Shown here: positions 37,253 to 45,710 of the stretch, piece by piece
How positions within the stretch are numbered: position 1 is the first letter of the stretch
Layout: every line of letters starts with the position of its first letter
DNA from: Alphaproteobacteria bacterium
GTDB lineage: Bacteria > Pseudomonadota > Alphaproteobacteria > Micropepsales > Micropepsaceae
DNA length: 64,000 nucleotides
Assembly (NCBI GenBank): GCA_016783965.1
Contig: JADHVO010000001.1
Span: 496,001-560,000, forward strand
Direction: 5' to 3'
Position numbers and translations under genes: made by a program
The notes under the pieces: model-generated
Told to the model about the DNA's origin: nothing
The model's database searches: none
What the model saw: only the letters and a program-made list of their open reading frames with translations

Positions 37253-39892
37253 CTATACGACGAGTTGCTGGGACAGCACCGCCGCGGCCTGCGCACCCTG
37301 GATCATCGTGAAGTGGTTGCCGGGCACGACCGCCGACGACAGCGAGCGGCAATGGTCCCGCCAGATGCGCGCGGGCGACGCCATCTGCGGATCGGCCTCT
37401 TCGGGCAGGATCAGGAAAATCTCTCCGGCATATGAACCCGGGCGATAGTTCGCGATCGCCTCGGTGGTGGCGGCGAACACCGCCTGGAGCGCCGCCGGCA
37501 TGCGTCCGCGCGCGCGCTGCACGGTGCTGGCGGCGGCGAAGCGGCGCAGCACGTGCCCGCGCAGCGACAGCAGGTGCCGCGCCGCATAGCGTGCCGCGTC
37601 GCCCAGGCTCTGCCGGCGCATGGCGGCGAGATGGTGCCCGGCGCGGCTCATCAGCAGGTTGACCCACACGCGGAGCGGCCATTGCCGCGCCGTGGTCTGG
37701 GTGTCGATCAAGGTCAGCGAGGCCGGCGGCTCGCCTGCCGCCTCCAGACGCCGCGCGATCTCGAATGCGGTGAGCCCGCCGGACGAGTAGCCGGCGAGAT
37801 GGTATGGCCCCTCCGGAAACACCTTGCGGATTTCGCCGAGATAGTCGTCGGCCATCGCGGCGATGGTGCGATTGGGCGGCTCGCGGCCATCCAGGCCGCG
37901 CGCCTGGATCGCGTATACCGGTCCGATGGTGCCAAGCCGGCGGCCCAGCGGGAACAGCTCCATCACGTTGCCGCCGACGCCGTGCACGATGAACAGGGGC
38001 GTGCCCATCCCGGGTCGGATCAGCACCAGCGGCGAGAATTCGCCGGTGCTATGGCCGTCGATCGCCGCTGCCAGCTTCGCGACGGTCGGCGCCGCATAGA
38101 TCATGGTCACCGGCAACTCGATGCCGAGCGCTTCCTCGATCTCGAACATCAGGCTGAGCGTGGAAAGCGAATCGCCGCCGGCATCGAAGAAGTCGTCGTC
38201 GCGGCCAATGGCCTCGCGGTCGAGCACGCGCTGCCAGATCGCCGCGATGGTCTCTTCCGTCTTGCCCCGCGGCGGTGCCGACTTCGCCGGCGCCTGCTCG
38301 ACCTCGCGGCGCTGGAACGCCTCGTCGAGTTCACCCAACGCCTTCATGTCGAGCTTTGCGCTGGCCAGCCGCGGGATCGTGTCCATCGCATGGATGCGCT
38401 GCGGCTGGAGCGCCGCTGGAACGGCGTCGCGCAGTGCGATCTTCAGCGCCGCCGTGTCCGCGTCGCCGACGACGTAGGCGATCAGCCACCAGTTCGCGCC
38501 GACGCGTCGCGGATAGACAGCCGCGTCGCGGATGCCGGGCATCTTGCGGATGGCGGCTTCGAGCTCGCCGGGCTCCACCCGCACGCCGCGGATCTTGAGC
38601 ATGCGGTCCTTGCGGCCCACCAGATCGATCAACCCGTCGGCGCGAAGCTTCACGAGGTCGCCGGTGCGCAGGATGCGGCACATCGGGTTGCCCGGGTCGG
38701 CCGGGAAATCCGCGCCGTCGCAAGCTCCGCCGGTCCAGCGCCCGAGCGCGACATAGGGACTGCGCACCACCAGCTCGCCCGTTTCGCCCGGGGTCACCGG
38801 CTGGCCCTCGTCATCGACGATCGCCAGCGCGTTGCCGGCCAGCGGATAGCCAAGCGGAATGCGCGCGCCTTCGCGCGGGAAGTCGCCCGGCACGAACCAC
38901 TGCATGATCGGTGCCTCGGTCGAGGAGTAGCCGAGTTCGATGCGGCAGTCCGGCGGCAGCCAGGCGCGCAGCGCGTCGACATCGCTCCACAGGACCGCAT
39001 CGCCGCCCACACGCACGACGCGCAGCGATGCAGGGGCCGGCTGGCCGAGCTGCATCAGCGCGCGCAACAGGGCCGGTACGGCGTAGATCATGGTGATGCC
39101 GGCCTCATTCAGCCGGTTGAGGATCTGGCGCACCCCCTGGCGCTGCACGTCGATCAGATGGAGCGTCGCGCCGGTGAGCAGAGCGGTGAAGCGCTCGCGC
39201 AGGCCGGCGATGGTGCACTCGGAAGACAGCGGCAGAAAGCGGTCGCTCGCATTGATATGCGCCGCGCCGACATACTGCTCCACGCGGCGCAGAAGCGCGC
39301 GCTGCGAATTGACGATGCCCTTGGGCTTGCCCGTGCTGCCCGAAGTGAACAGCACGAAGGCCGGATCATCCGCACTCACCGGCGCATGCCCTACCGCACC
39401 GCCGGCGTGCGCGTTCATGTCGATGCGCTTCACGCCCTGTGGAGCGACCTCCGCCGTCTCCGCATCGTCGAACCGCCCGATCAGTGCGGCGACGCCGGCG
39501 TCCTTGATCACGCCATCCAGCCAGGCCCGCGGGTAATGCAGGTCGAGCGGCACGAACAGCCGCCCCGCCGCGAGGCACGCCAGCATCGCGACCGGGAAAT
39601 CCACCGAGGACGGGAGCAGGATGCCGACCAACTCTCCCGGCGCTGTTTGTTCCGCGACCACCCCCGCAAGGGCGACAACGGCCGCCAGCATCTCGCGATA
39701 GAACAGCGTCCGCGCGCCGTCGTCCGCCGCGACGCGGTCAGGATGCGCCTTCGCCACGCACTCGAAATGGGAGAACACCGGGCACGCCAGTTCGGCCGGA
39801 TCGAACGGCGCGAAGTCGCGCTCCGCGGGACCGTTCCAGTCCAGCGCGAAGTTCGATCCGTCCAGCCAGGGGGCGGTGAAGCGGTGCAGCAT
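37253..39892 (-). CDS. Single-module NRPS-like enzyme (adenylation - carrier - thioesterase)
   Basis: 879 residues. The adenylation domain (about 25-520) has core motifs FTSGSTGKPKG, GYSSTEAP, RTGDLVKL and a catalytic Lys in LASAKLD. The carrier domain carries FDAGGDSLS with the phosphopantetheine Ser at S575. The thioesterase has GYSSGG with nucleophile S703. There is no condensation domain, so it may load and release one acid, or dimerise two, as other A-T-TE enzymes do. The substrate cannot be read from sequence. I start it at the ATG at 39892; the frame extends 48 codons further but that part looks non-coding. Confidence 0.88.
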   Translation of the reverse strand: MLHRFTAPWLDGSNFALDWNGPAERDFAPFDPAELACPVFSHFECVAKAHPDRVAADDGARTLFYREMLAAVVALAGVVAEQTAPGELVGILLPSSVDFPVAMLACLAAGRLFVPLDLHYPRAWLDGVIKDAGVAALIGRFDDAETAEVAPQGVKRIDMNAHAGGAVGHAPVSADDPAFVLFTSGSTGKPKGIVNSQRALLRRVEQYVGAAHINASDRFLPLSSECTIAGLRERFTALLTGATLHLIDVQRQGVRQILNRLNEAGITMIYAVPALLRALMQLGQPAPASLRVVRVGGDAVLWSDVDALRAWLPPDCRIELGYSSTEAPIMQWFVPGDFPREGARIPLGYPLAGNALAIVDDEGQPVTPGETGELVVRSPYVALGRWTGGACDGADFPADPGNPMCRILRTGDLVKLRADGLIDLVGRKDRMLKIRGVRVEPGELEAAIRKMPGIRDAAVYPRRVGANWWLIAYVVGDADTAALKIALRDAVPAALQPQRIHAMDTIPRLASAKLDMKALGELDEAFQRREVEQAPAKSAPPRGKTEETIAAIWQRVLDREAIGRDDDFFDAGGDSLSTLSLMFEIEEALGIELPVTMIYAAPTVAKLAAAIDGHSTGEFSPLVLIRPGMGTPLFIVHGVGGNVMELFPLGRRLGTIGPVYAIQARGLDGREPPNRTIAAMADDYLGEIRKVFPEGPYHLAGYSSGGLTAFEIARRLEAAGEPPASLTLIDTQTTARQWPLRVWVNLLMSRAGHHLAAMRRQSLGDAARYAARHLLSLRGHVLRRFAAASTVQRARGRMPAALQAVFAATTEAIANYRPGSYAGEIFLILPEEADPQMASPARIWRDHCRSLSSAVVPGNHFTMIQGAQAAAVLSQQLVV

Positions 39893-40051
39893 TGTTCCAC
39901 TCGCGAACCCGCGCACCCTAGGCCCACGCGGACAACAAAGTCTGAAATCGGGTTGTGCCGATACGGGACGGGCACGCGCTATGCAGGAAGCCTCACGCAG
40001 GAAACATTCCTTGGGGCGGTTGTCCCGTCCCGGCACTCAAGGAGCCTCAAG

Positions 40052-40501
40052 ATGCTTCATATTCGTGCAATGACGCCCGCCCCAGTCCCCGCGAACGACA
40101 GCGAACAGCCCACCATTCCCTACATGAAACCGGCCGAGCAGCCGTTCCCCAAGATGATCGGGCTGGAGTTCACCGAGGCGACAACCACCCGCGTGCGCGC
40201 CACGCTGGCGGCGCGCCCCGAGCTGTGCCGGTCCGGCAATGCGCTGCATGGCGGTGTGATCATGTCGCTCGCCGACATCGTCGCCTCCTGCGGTGCGTGG
40301 CTGAATCTGCCCGAAGGCGCCAACACCACCACCATCGAGAGCAAGACCAACTTCATCGGCGCGGCAAAGGAGGGCGAGCCGCTGTTCGCCGAAAGCGTGC
40401 CGCTGCATGTCGGCAAGCGGTCTTCGGTCTGGCAGACCACGATCACCCGCAGCGACGGCAAGCTGGTCGCCATGGTGATCCAGACCCAGATGGTGATCTG
40501 A
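40052..40501 (+). CDS. PaaI-type hotdog thioesterase
   Basis: 149 residues. The hotdog fold motif NALHGGVIMSLADIVASCGAW is typical of PaaI and YbgC-like acyl-CoA thioesterases, and TTIESKTNFIGAAKEG is the matching downstream block. A strong ribosome site (AAGGAG) lies 7 bases before the ATG at 40052. The substrate is unknown. It is divergent from the A-T-TE gene across about 160 bases, which might link it to that pathway, but nothing in the sequence proves it. Confidence 0.88.
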   Translation: MLHIRAMTPAPVPANDSEQPTIPYMKPAEQPFPKMIGLEFTEATTTRVRATLAARPELCRSGNALHGGVIMSLADIVASCGAWLNLPEGANTTTIESKTNFIGAAKEGEPLFAESVPLHVGKRSSVWQTTITRSDGKLVAMVIQTQMVI

Positions 40502-40544
40502 CGAATCTGCTTTAAGGTCGGACCGCGTTTCGAACGGGCTGACC

Positions 40545-42068
40545 ATGTCATCTTCCGCGCAAGCCGACCCCTATGCCCGGGCGGCGGCGAAATTCGCGCT
40601 ATCCTGCAAGCTGGCCTCGATCGAGGCGCTGATCGACTGGGACGCACAGACCAACATGCCCAAGGGCGGAAGCTGGGCGCGCGGCGAACAGCGCGGCGCG
40701 CTGGCCGAAGTCATGTCCGACCTCACCGGCACGCCTGAGATCGGCGCCCTGCTCGACGAAGCCCAGGGCTACGCCAATAGACTGGGCCCGGCCGAGCAGG
40801 CCAACCTGAAGGAGATGCGCCGGCTGTATGCGCACCGCGCCGCGGTGCCGAGCGCGCTGGTGGTCGAACGCGCCCGCGTCAGTCAGGCTTTGCAGGCGAC
40901 ATGGCTGGAGGCCAGGAAGAACAGCGACTGGGCCGCCTTCGCGCCAGGCTTCAAGAAGCTCATGGTGATCCACAAGGAGGTCGCCGCGGCCAAGGCCGCC
41001 GCGCTGGGCTTGGCGCCGTATGACGCGATGATGGACGAACAGGATCCCGGCCTCACCTGCGCGATCATCGACCCGATCTTCGAAGACTTGGCCGCGAGCC
41101 TGCCGGGATTGCTGGCCGAGGTGCGCGAGCGGCAGGCGTCGTGGCCGGCGGTGATCGATTTCAGCGGCGACTTCTCAATGGCGAAGCAGGAGAAGCTGGC
41201 GCAACGGCTTGCGGTGATCGTCGGCCATTCGCCGGAGACCAGCCGCATCGATACCGCGCCGCATCCGTTCTCGATGCCACATTCGCCGGGCGACGTCCGC
41301 TTCACCACGCGCTACAGCGAGGACAAGTTCCGCTACTCGGTGACCGCCACGCTGCACGAAGCGGGTCATTCGATGTACGAGCTGAACCTGCCCCGCGCAC
41401 AGGCGTTCTCGCCGGCCGGTTTCGCGCGCGGCGCAAGCGCGCACGAAAGCCAGTCGCTGATGCTGGAGATGATGGCGGGGCGATCGAAGGAGTTCCTCTC
41501 GTTCCTTGCACCGCTGCTGCACGAATATCTGGGCGGCGATGCAGCATGCTGGTCGCGCAAGAACGTGCTCAACTTCTTTCGCCGCGTCGACGACGACTAC
41601 ATCCGCGTCAATGCGGACGAGATCAGCTATCCGCTGCACGTGATCCTGCGCTACCGGCTGGAGCGCGCCCTGCTGTCCGGCGACCTCGCGGTCGACGACA
41701 TCCCGGGCGCGTGGAACGAGATGTTCGCGAAGATGTTCGGCCGTACGCCGCCGGATCATGCGCGCGGCTGCTTGCAGGACATCCACTGGGCCGCGGCGCT
41801 GTTCGGCTATTTCCCGAACTACGCGCTGGGCGAAGCGCTCGGCGCGCAGCTGTTCGAACGCGCCAATGCCGACGATCCGTCGATCCTGCCCGCGCTGGGA
41901 CAGGGCGACTTCAAGCCGTATTTCGCCTGGGTGAAGCCGCGCATCCACGAAAAGGCGAGCCTGAAGAGCTTCGACGACATCGTGATCGCGGCAACCGGCC
42001 AGCGCCTCTCAGGCGCCGCGCTGAAGCGGCACCTGAAGAAACGGTATCTGGATGAAGCGCTGGACTAA
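40545..42068 (+). CDS. Carboxypeptidase M32 (Taq type)
   Basis: 507 residues, the typical length of peptidase family M32. The zinc-binding HEXXH motif appears as TATLHEAGHSMYE, followed by the ARGASAHESQSLMLEM block with the third ligand Glu. VHPFSMP-like text near 240 (PHPFSMPHSPGDVRFTTRY) and DEISYPLHVILRYRLE near the C-terminus are further M32 signatures. It is a cytoplasmic metallocarboxypeptidase that trims amino acids from peptide C-termini. The stop overlaps that of the convergent SDR gene by 4 bases. Confidence 0.94.
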   Translation: MSSSAQADPYARAAAKFALSCKLASIEALIDWDAQTNMPKGGSWARGEQRGALAEVMSDLTGTPEIGALLDEAQGYANRLGPAEQANLKEMRRLYAHRAAVPSALVVERARVSQALQATWLEARKNSDWAAFAPGFKKLMVIHKEVAAAKAAALGLAPYDAMMDEQDPGLTCAIIDPIFEDLAASLPGLLAEVRERQASWPAVIDFSGDFSMAKQEKLAQRLAVIVGHSPETSRIDTAPHPFSMPHSPGDVRFTTRYSEDKFRYSVTATLHEAGHSMYELNLPRAQAFSPAGFARGASAHESQSLMLEMMAGRSKEFLSFLAPLLHEYLGGDAACWSRKNVLNFFRRVDDDYIRVNADEISYPLHVILRYRLERALLSGDLAVDDIPGAWNEMFAKMFGRTPPDHARGCLQDIHWAAALFGYFPNYALGEALGAQLFERANADDPSILPALGQGDFKPYFAWVKPRIHEKASLKSFDDIVIAATGQRLSGAALKRHLKKRYLDEALD

Positions 42069-43009
42069 ATGCGCCAGTCGGTCCCTTCGGTGAGGGCCTT
42101 GTAGAACTCCGGCGTATAGGCCTTCTCCGGCGCGGCGCGGACCTGCTTGTCCAGGAACTCGGCGTCCTTGCCGACCAGGATGCGCCAGCGGTCCGCCTTC
42201 ACGCCGTCGAGGATGATCTTCGCGGCCTGCTCCGCCGTCGTCGGCGCGTTGTCGCGGAAGGCGTCGCCCTGCGCCTTCACCATCGCGCGGACCTGGTCGT
42301 CGCTCATCTGCGAGAGATCGATGCCCTGCGCCTTCAGCGCCTTGCGCACCGCCGGCACGTCGATTCCGCTGCCGGAGAGGATGATGCGCGAGTTGTTCGC
42401 GATCTCTGTGCCGATATGGCCCGGCATCACCACCGATGCCTTGATGTGCGGCGCGTTCACCGCGAGGTCGGTCATCAGCGCCTCGGTGAACCCCTTCACC
42501 GCAAACTTCGCGGCGCAATAGGCGGTGTGCGGGCGACCCGGACCGATCGAGGCCCAGAAACCGTTCACCGACGAGGTGTTCACGATGTGCGCCTCGCTTG
42601 CCTTCATCATCAGCGGCAGGAACGCGCGCACGCCGTGATAGACGCCGCCCCAGCACACGTTGAACGTCTTCTCCCACTGCGCGCGGTCCTGGTTGACGAT
42701 CGAGCCGCCGCCGCCGATGCCGGCATTGTTGAACAGCAGGTGGATCTTGTCGGTGTCGAGCTCGCGGCGCACGCTTTCAGCCCATCCGAACACCTGGTCC
42801 TCGACCGATACGTCGGCGACGTGGGTCACGACCTTGGTACCTTGCGGCGCCACCGCTTCCGCGCGCTTCTTCGTCTCCGCCATGTTCGGCGCGATCACGT
42901 CGCACATCGCGACGGTGCAGCCTTCCGCCGCCAGCTGGATCGCCAGCTCGCGCCCCATACCGGTGCCGCCACCCGTGATGACGGCGATCTTGCCTGCAAA
43001 ATCCTTCAT
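42065..43009 (-). CDS. Short-chain dehydrogenase/reductase (SDR)
   Basis: 314 residues, slightly longer than a classical SDR. It has TGGGTGMG for cofactor binding, FNNAGIGGGG, the catalytic Ser in NTSSVNGF and YCAAK for the Tyr/Lys pair. The acidic residue after strand 2 (CDVIAPN) suggests NAD preference. The C-terminal extension of about 50 residues may shape a substrate pocket. It is the last gene of a loose minus-strand run with the TonB receptor upstream (106-base gap). The substrate is unknown. Confidence 0.89.
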   Translation of the reverse strand: MKDFAGKIAVITGGGTGMGRELAIQLAAEGCTVAMCDVIAPNMAETKKRAEAVAPQGTKVVTHVADVSVEDQVFGWAESVRRELDTDKIHLLFNNAGIGGGGSIVNQDRAQWEKTFNVCWGGVYHGVRAFLPLMMKASEAHIVNTSSVNGFWASIGPGRPHTAYCAAKFAVKGFTEALMTDLAVNAPHIKASVVMPGHIGTEIANNSRIILSGSGIDVPAVRKALKAQGIDLSQMSDDQVRAMVKAQGDAFRDNAPTTAEQAAKIILDGVKADRWRILVGKDAEFLDKQVRAAPEKAYTPEFYKALTEGTDWRI

Positions 43010-43115
43010 GGTTGTTCCTTCCCGGCATTTTCTCGGGCCGGATTGTCCGCAAAGCAGAACGCGGAGGCCAGCGAAATTCGCCGGCCTCGGCGCTTACGCA
43101 AGGGTAAGGATCGCG

Positions 43116-45581
43116 TCAGTCGAGCTTGTGCGTGAACTTGATGCCGAACGTGCGCGGCTGCCCCGGCACGTCGTAGAGCGTGCCTTCGCAGCTCTGGAAC
43201 GTGCACTGCGCGTAGCGATAGAGCTGCGAACGCTCGTCGAAGGCATTGGTGATCGAAAAGTCCACCGCCCAGTGATCCGTCTGCGCCCCGAAGGTGAAGT
43301 CCGCCGTGGTGAATGCCTTGAGCGGTCCCAGCACCGCGCGAAGCGGTTGGGGCATCGAGAGCTGGCCGTTCACCGGGTTCGGCGCTACGACCCGCAGGTC
43401 GGAATAGCTGCTGCTCTGATAGACGAAGCCGCCCTGGACATGTGCCAGGAGGCCATCCATGAGACCGCCGAGCGGAAATTCGTAACGCGCGGTCATGTTG
43501 CCCTTGAACTTGGGCTCCGGCAGCGTCGTGCCCTTGGGCGAATTCGGGCCCCACGGGTCAACCGGTCCCGGACACTGCGTGATGATCACGTTGCCGATCA
43601 CAGGGCCGCAGTAGTCGGTCGTCAGATGCGCATCGATATAGGTGCCGGCGCCCGAGATCGACAGCCCGTCGACAGGCTGCCAGACGAAGTCGCCTTCCGC
43701 ACCATAGATGCGCGCGTTGCCGGCGTTGTGGATCTCAGTGAACGAGTTGAGGCCAAGGAACGAGAACTGGAAATGGTTCCAGTCCTCGATGAACGCCGCT
43801 GCGTTGACGTGCAGCGTGTTGTCGAACCAGCCGGTCTTTGCGCCGATCTCGTAATTGGTCAGCCGGTCGGGCTGATAAGGCGGAATCGTGCCGCGGCGGT
43901 TGACACCGCCGGGCCGAAAGCCCGTCGACCAGGTCGCATAGACCATGCGGTCGTCATCGATCCGCCAGGTCGCGTTCAGCCTGTGCGTGAAGCCGCTCTC
44001 ATACACCGATTTGTTCACGTCGGTGCAGGGTGTCTGCGGCACGATCGGTCCGCCGGTGCAGCCCGCGACGCCGGTATGCGAGGAATAGGCAGCGCTGAAA
44101 CCAAAGAAGCCCCTCAGCGAGTTGGCCGCATAGAAGACGCGGCCGCCCGCCGTCAGCGTGATATCCGGAGTCACGTCGTACGAGATCTCGCCGAAGGCCG
44201 CGAGGTCGTTGTCTTCGCGCTGCTGGTTGGTGAGCCAGAGCGTGCCCGGCCAGCCCGGCACCGACAGCTGCCCGACGCCCGGATCGGCGTTCGCATTGGC
44301 GAGGCCGGCGATGGTGTAGTTCTGCAGGATGTTGTGGGTCTGGCGTTCGTAGAACAGACCGCCGACCCAGCGGAAGCGATCACCCTGCGGCGACGATACG
44401 CGCAGTTCCTGGCTGATCTTGGTGAAGTGGTCCTTCTCCAGGATGTATTGCTGCGGATCGATGAAGCTGCCGTGGTTGTCGTAGATGTATTTCCCGTAGC
44501 CATAGAGCGTGTCGTAGAAATACGAGTAGTCGGTGTAGTCCGACGCGGCGTTGATGTCGCGCACCATGTAGCCGCCGGAATAGACGAGATCGAGGTTGCT
44601 GATCTTTCCCTGCACCGTAAGCGCCGCCTGCACCCAGCGGTCATGCGCGAAGTCGGGAAAGAATTGCTGCACCTTGAGGTCGCCGAGATGGGGGTCATAG
44701 GCGAACAGGCCGTTGCTGTTGGTCTGCTGCGCGATGACCGTCGGCGAAATCGTCCAGTTGTTGTCGAGGTCGATCTCCACCTCGGCGCGACCGCCCATGA
44801 CGTCGGAGAAGTTGAAATCGTTGCGCACCACCTTGGCGTTGGTGACCGTGATGCCCGAGGTCGGGAAGGTGCGCGAGCCCGGTATGTTGTCGATGAAGCC
44901 GGCATCATGCTCGGCATAGGCGACGAGGCGGACCGCCACCTTGTCGGTCAGCGGCAGGTTGATGAATCCTTCACCGCCGTACCCGATGCCGCCATGATCC
45001 ACCGTGTTGGCATCGAAATCGTAACCGCCATAGACACCGCTGAAATCCGGCTTGTTGGTGATGATGCGGATGGTGCCCGCCTCGGAGCTTGCGCCGTACA
45101 GCGTGCCTTGCGGACCCGACAGCGATTCCACGCGCGCGATGTCGTAGACGTGCACGTCGAGCGCGCCGCCGATGGTGGTGATGGGCTGCTCGTCGAGATA
45201 GATGCCCACGGTCGGCAGCGAGCCCGAGTGGTTGCCGTCGCCGCCGCTCGACACGCCGCGCATCGAGACGTTGGCGAAGCCCGGCCCGCCATTGCCCGCC
45301 CCCGCACCGCCCACCGTGTAGGTCACGCTCGGCAGATAGCGCACGTAATCGTTGAAGTTGCTGATGTGGAGCTGCTCGAGCTTCTCCGTCGGCAGCGCCT
45401 GGATCGAGAGCGGCGTCCGCTGGAGATCCTCGGACCGCTTCTCGGCGGTCACGACCACGGTCTCGATGCCGGTGGGCTTGTCCGCATCCGCGGCGATCGC
45501 AGGCGCCGCGACGCCGGTCAGCATGGTGGTTGTCAGAAGTGCCTGCCACAACGCCGGACGGCGCGCGAGCGTGATCCCCAT
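43116..45581 (-). CDS. TonB-dependent receptor
   Basis: 821 residues. A signal peptide (ending AAPAIAADA) is followed by a TonB-box-like ETVVVTAEK, a plug domain (about 45-170, with LPSVTYTVGG and GTLYGASSEAGTIRIITNKP) and a 22-strand barrel ending GIKFTHKLD. The plug and barrel resemble the OAR/FecA-like receptors of alphaproteobacteria that take up carbohydrates, terpenoid-like compounds or siderophores. No regulator or sigma/anti-sigma pair is adjacent, so the ligand cannot be predicted. The C-terminal residue is Asp and not Phe, common in this subgroup. Confidence 0.93.
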   Translation of the reverse strand: MGITLARRPALWQALLTTTMLTGVAAPAIAADADKPTGIETVVVTAEKRSEDLQRTPLSIQALPTEKLEQLHISNFNDYVRYLPSVTYTVGGAGAGNGGPGFANVSMRGVSSGGDGNHSGSLPTVGIYLDEQPITTIGGALDVHVYDIARVESLSGPQGTLYGASSEAGTIRIITNKPDFSGVYGGYDFDANTVDHGGIGYGGEGFINLPLTDKVAVRLVAYAEHDAGFIDNIPGSRTFPTSGITVTNAKVVRNDFNFSDVMGGRAEVEIDLDNNWTISPTVIAQQTNSNGLFAYDPHLGDLKVQQFFPDFAHDRWVQAALTVQGKISNLDLVYSGGYMVRDINAASDYTDYSYFYDTLYGYGKYIYDNHGSFIDPQQYILEKDHFTKISQELRVSSPQGDRFRWVGGLFYERQTHNILQNYTIAGLANANADPGVGQLSVPGWPGTLWLTNQQREDNDLAAFGEISYDVTPDITLTAGGRVFYAANSLRGFFGFSAAYSSHTGVAGCTGGPIVPQTPCTDVNKSVYESGFTHRLNATWRIDDDRMVYATWSTGFRPGGVNRRGTIPPYQPDRLTNYEIGAKTGWFDNTLHVNAAAFIEDWNHFQFSFLGLNSFTEIHNAGNARIYGAEGDFVWQPVDGLSISGAGTYIDAHLTTDYCGPVIGNVIITQCPGPVDPWGPNSPKGTTLPEPKFKGNMTARYEFPLGGLMDGLLAHVQGGFVYQSSSYSDLRVVAPNPVNGQLSMPQPLRAVLGPLKAFTTADFTFGAQTDHWAVDFSITNAFDERSQLYRYAQCTFQSCEGTLYDVPGQPRTFGIKFTHKLD

Positions 45582-45710
45582 GATATATGTGCCCCCAACA
45601 CGGGGGGACCGCCTGACTCGCGCGAATCCCCCGTCGCAATAACGTCATAAGTTAAAAGTTGGGTCGCGGAGGCGGTCAATGGCGCAATGCGCGCCATACC
45701 TCATTCGCTG

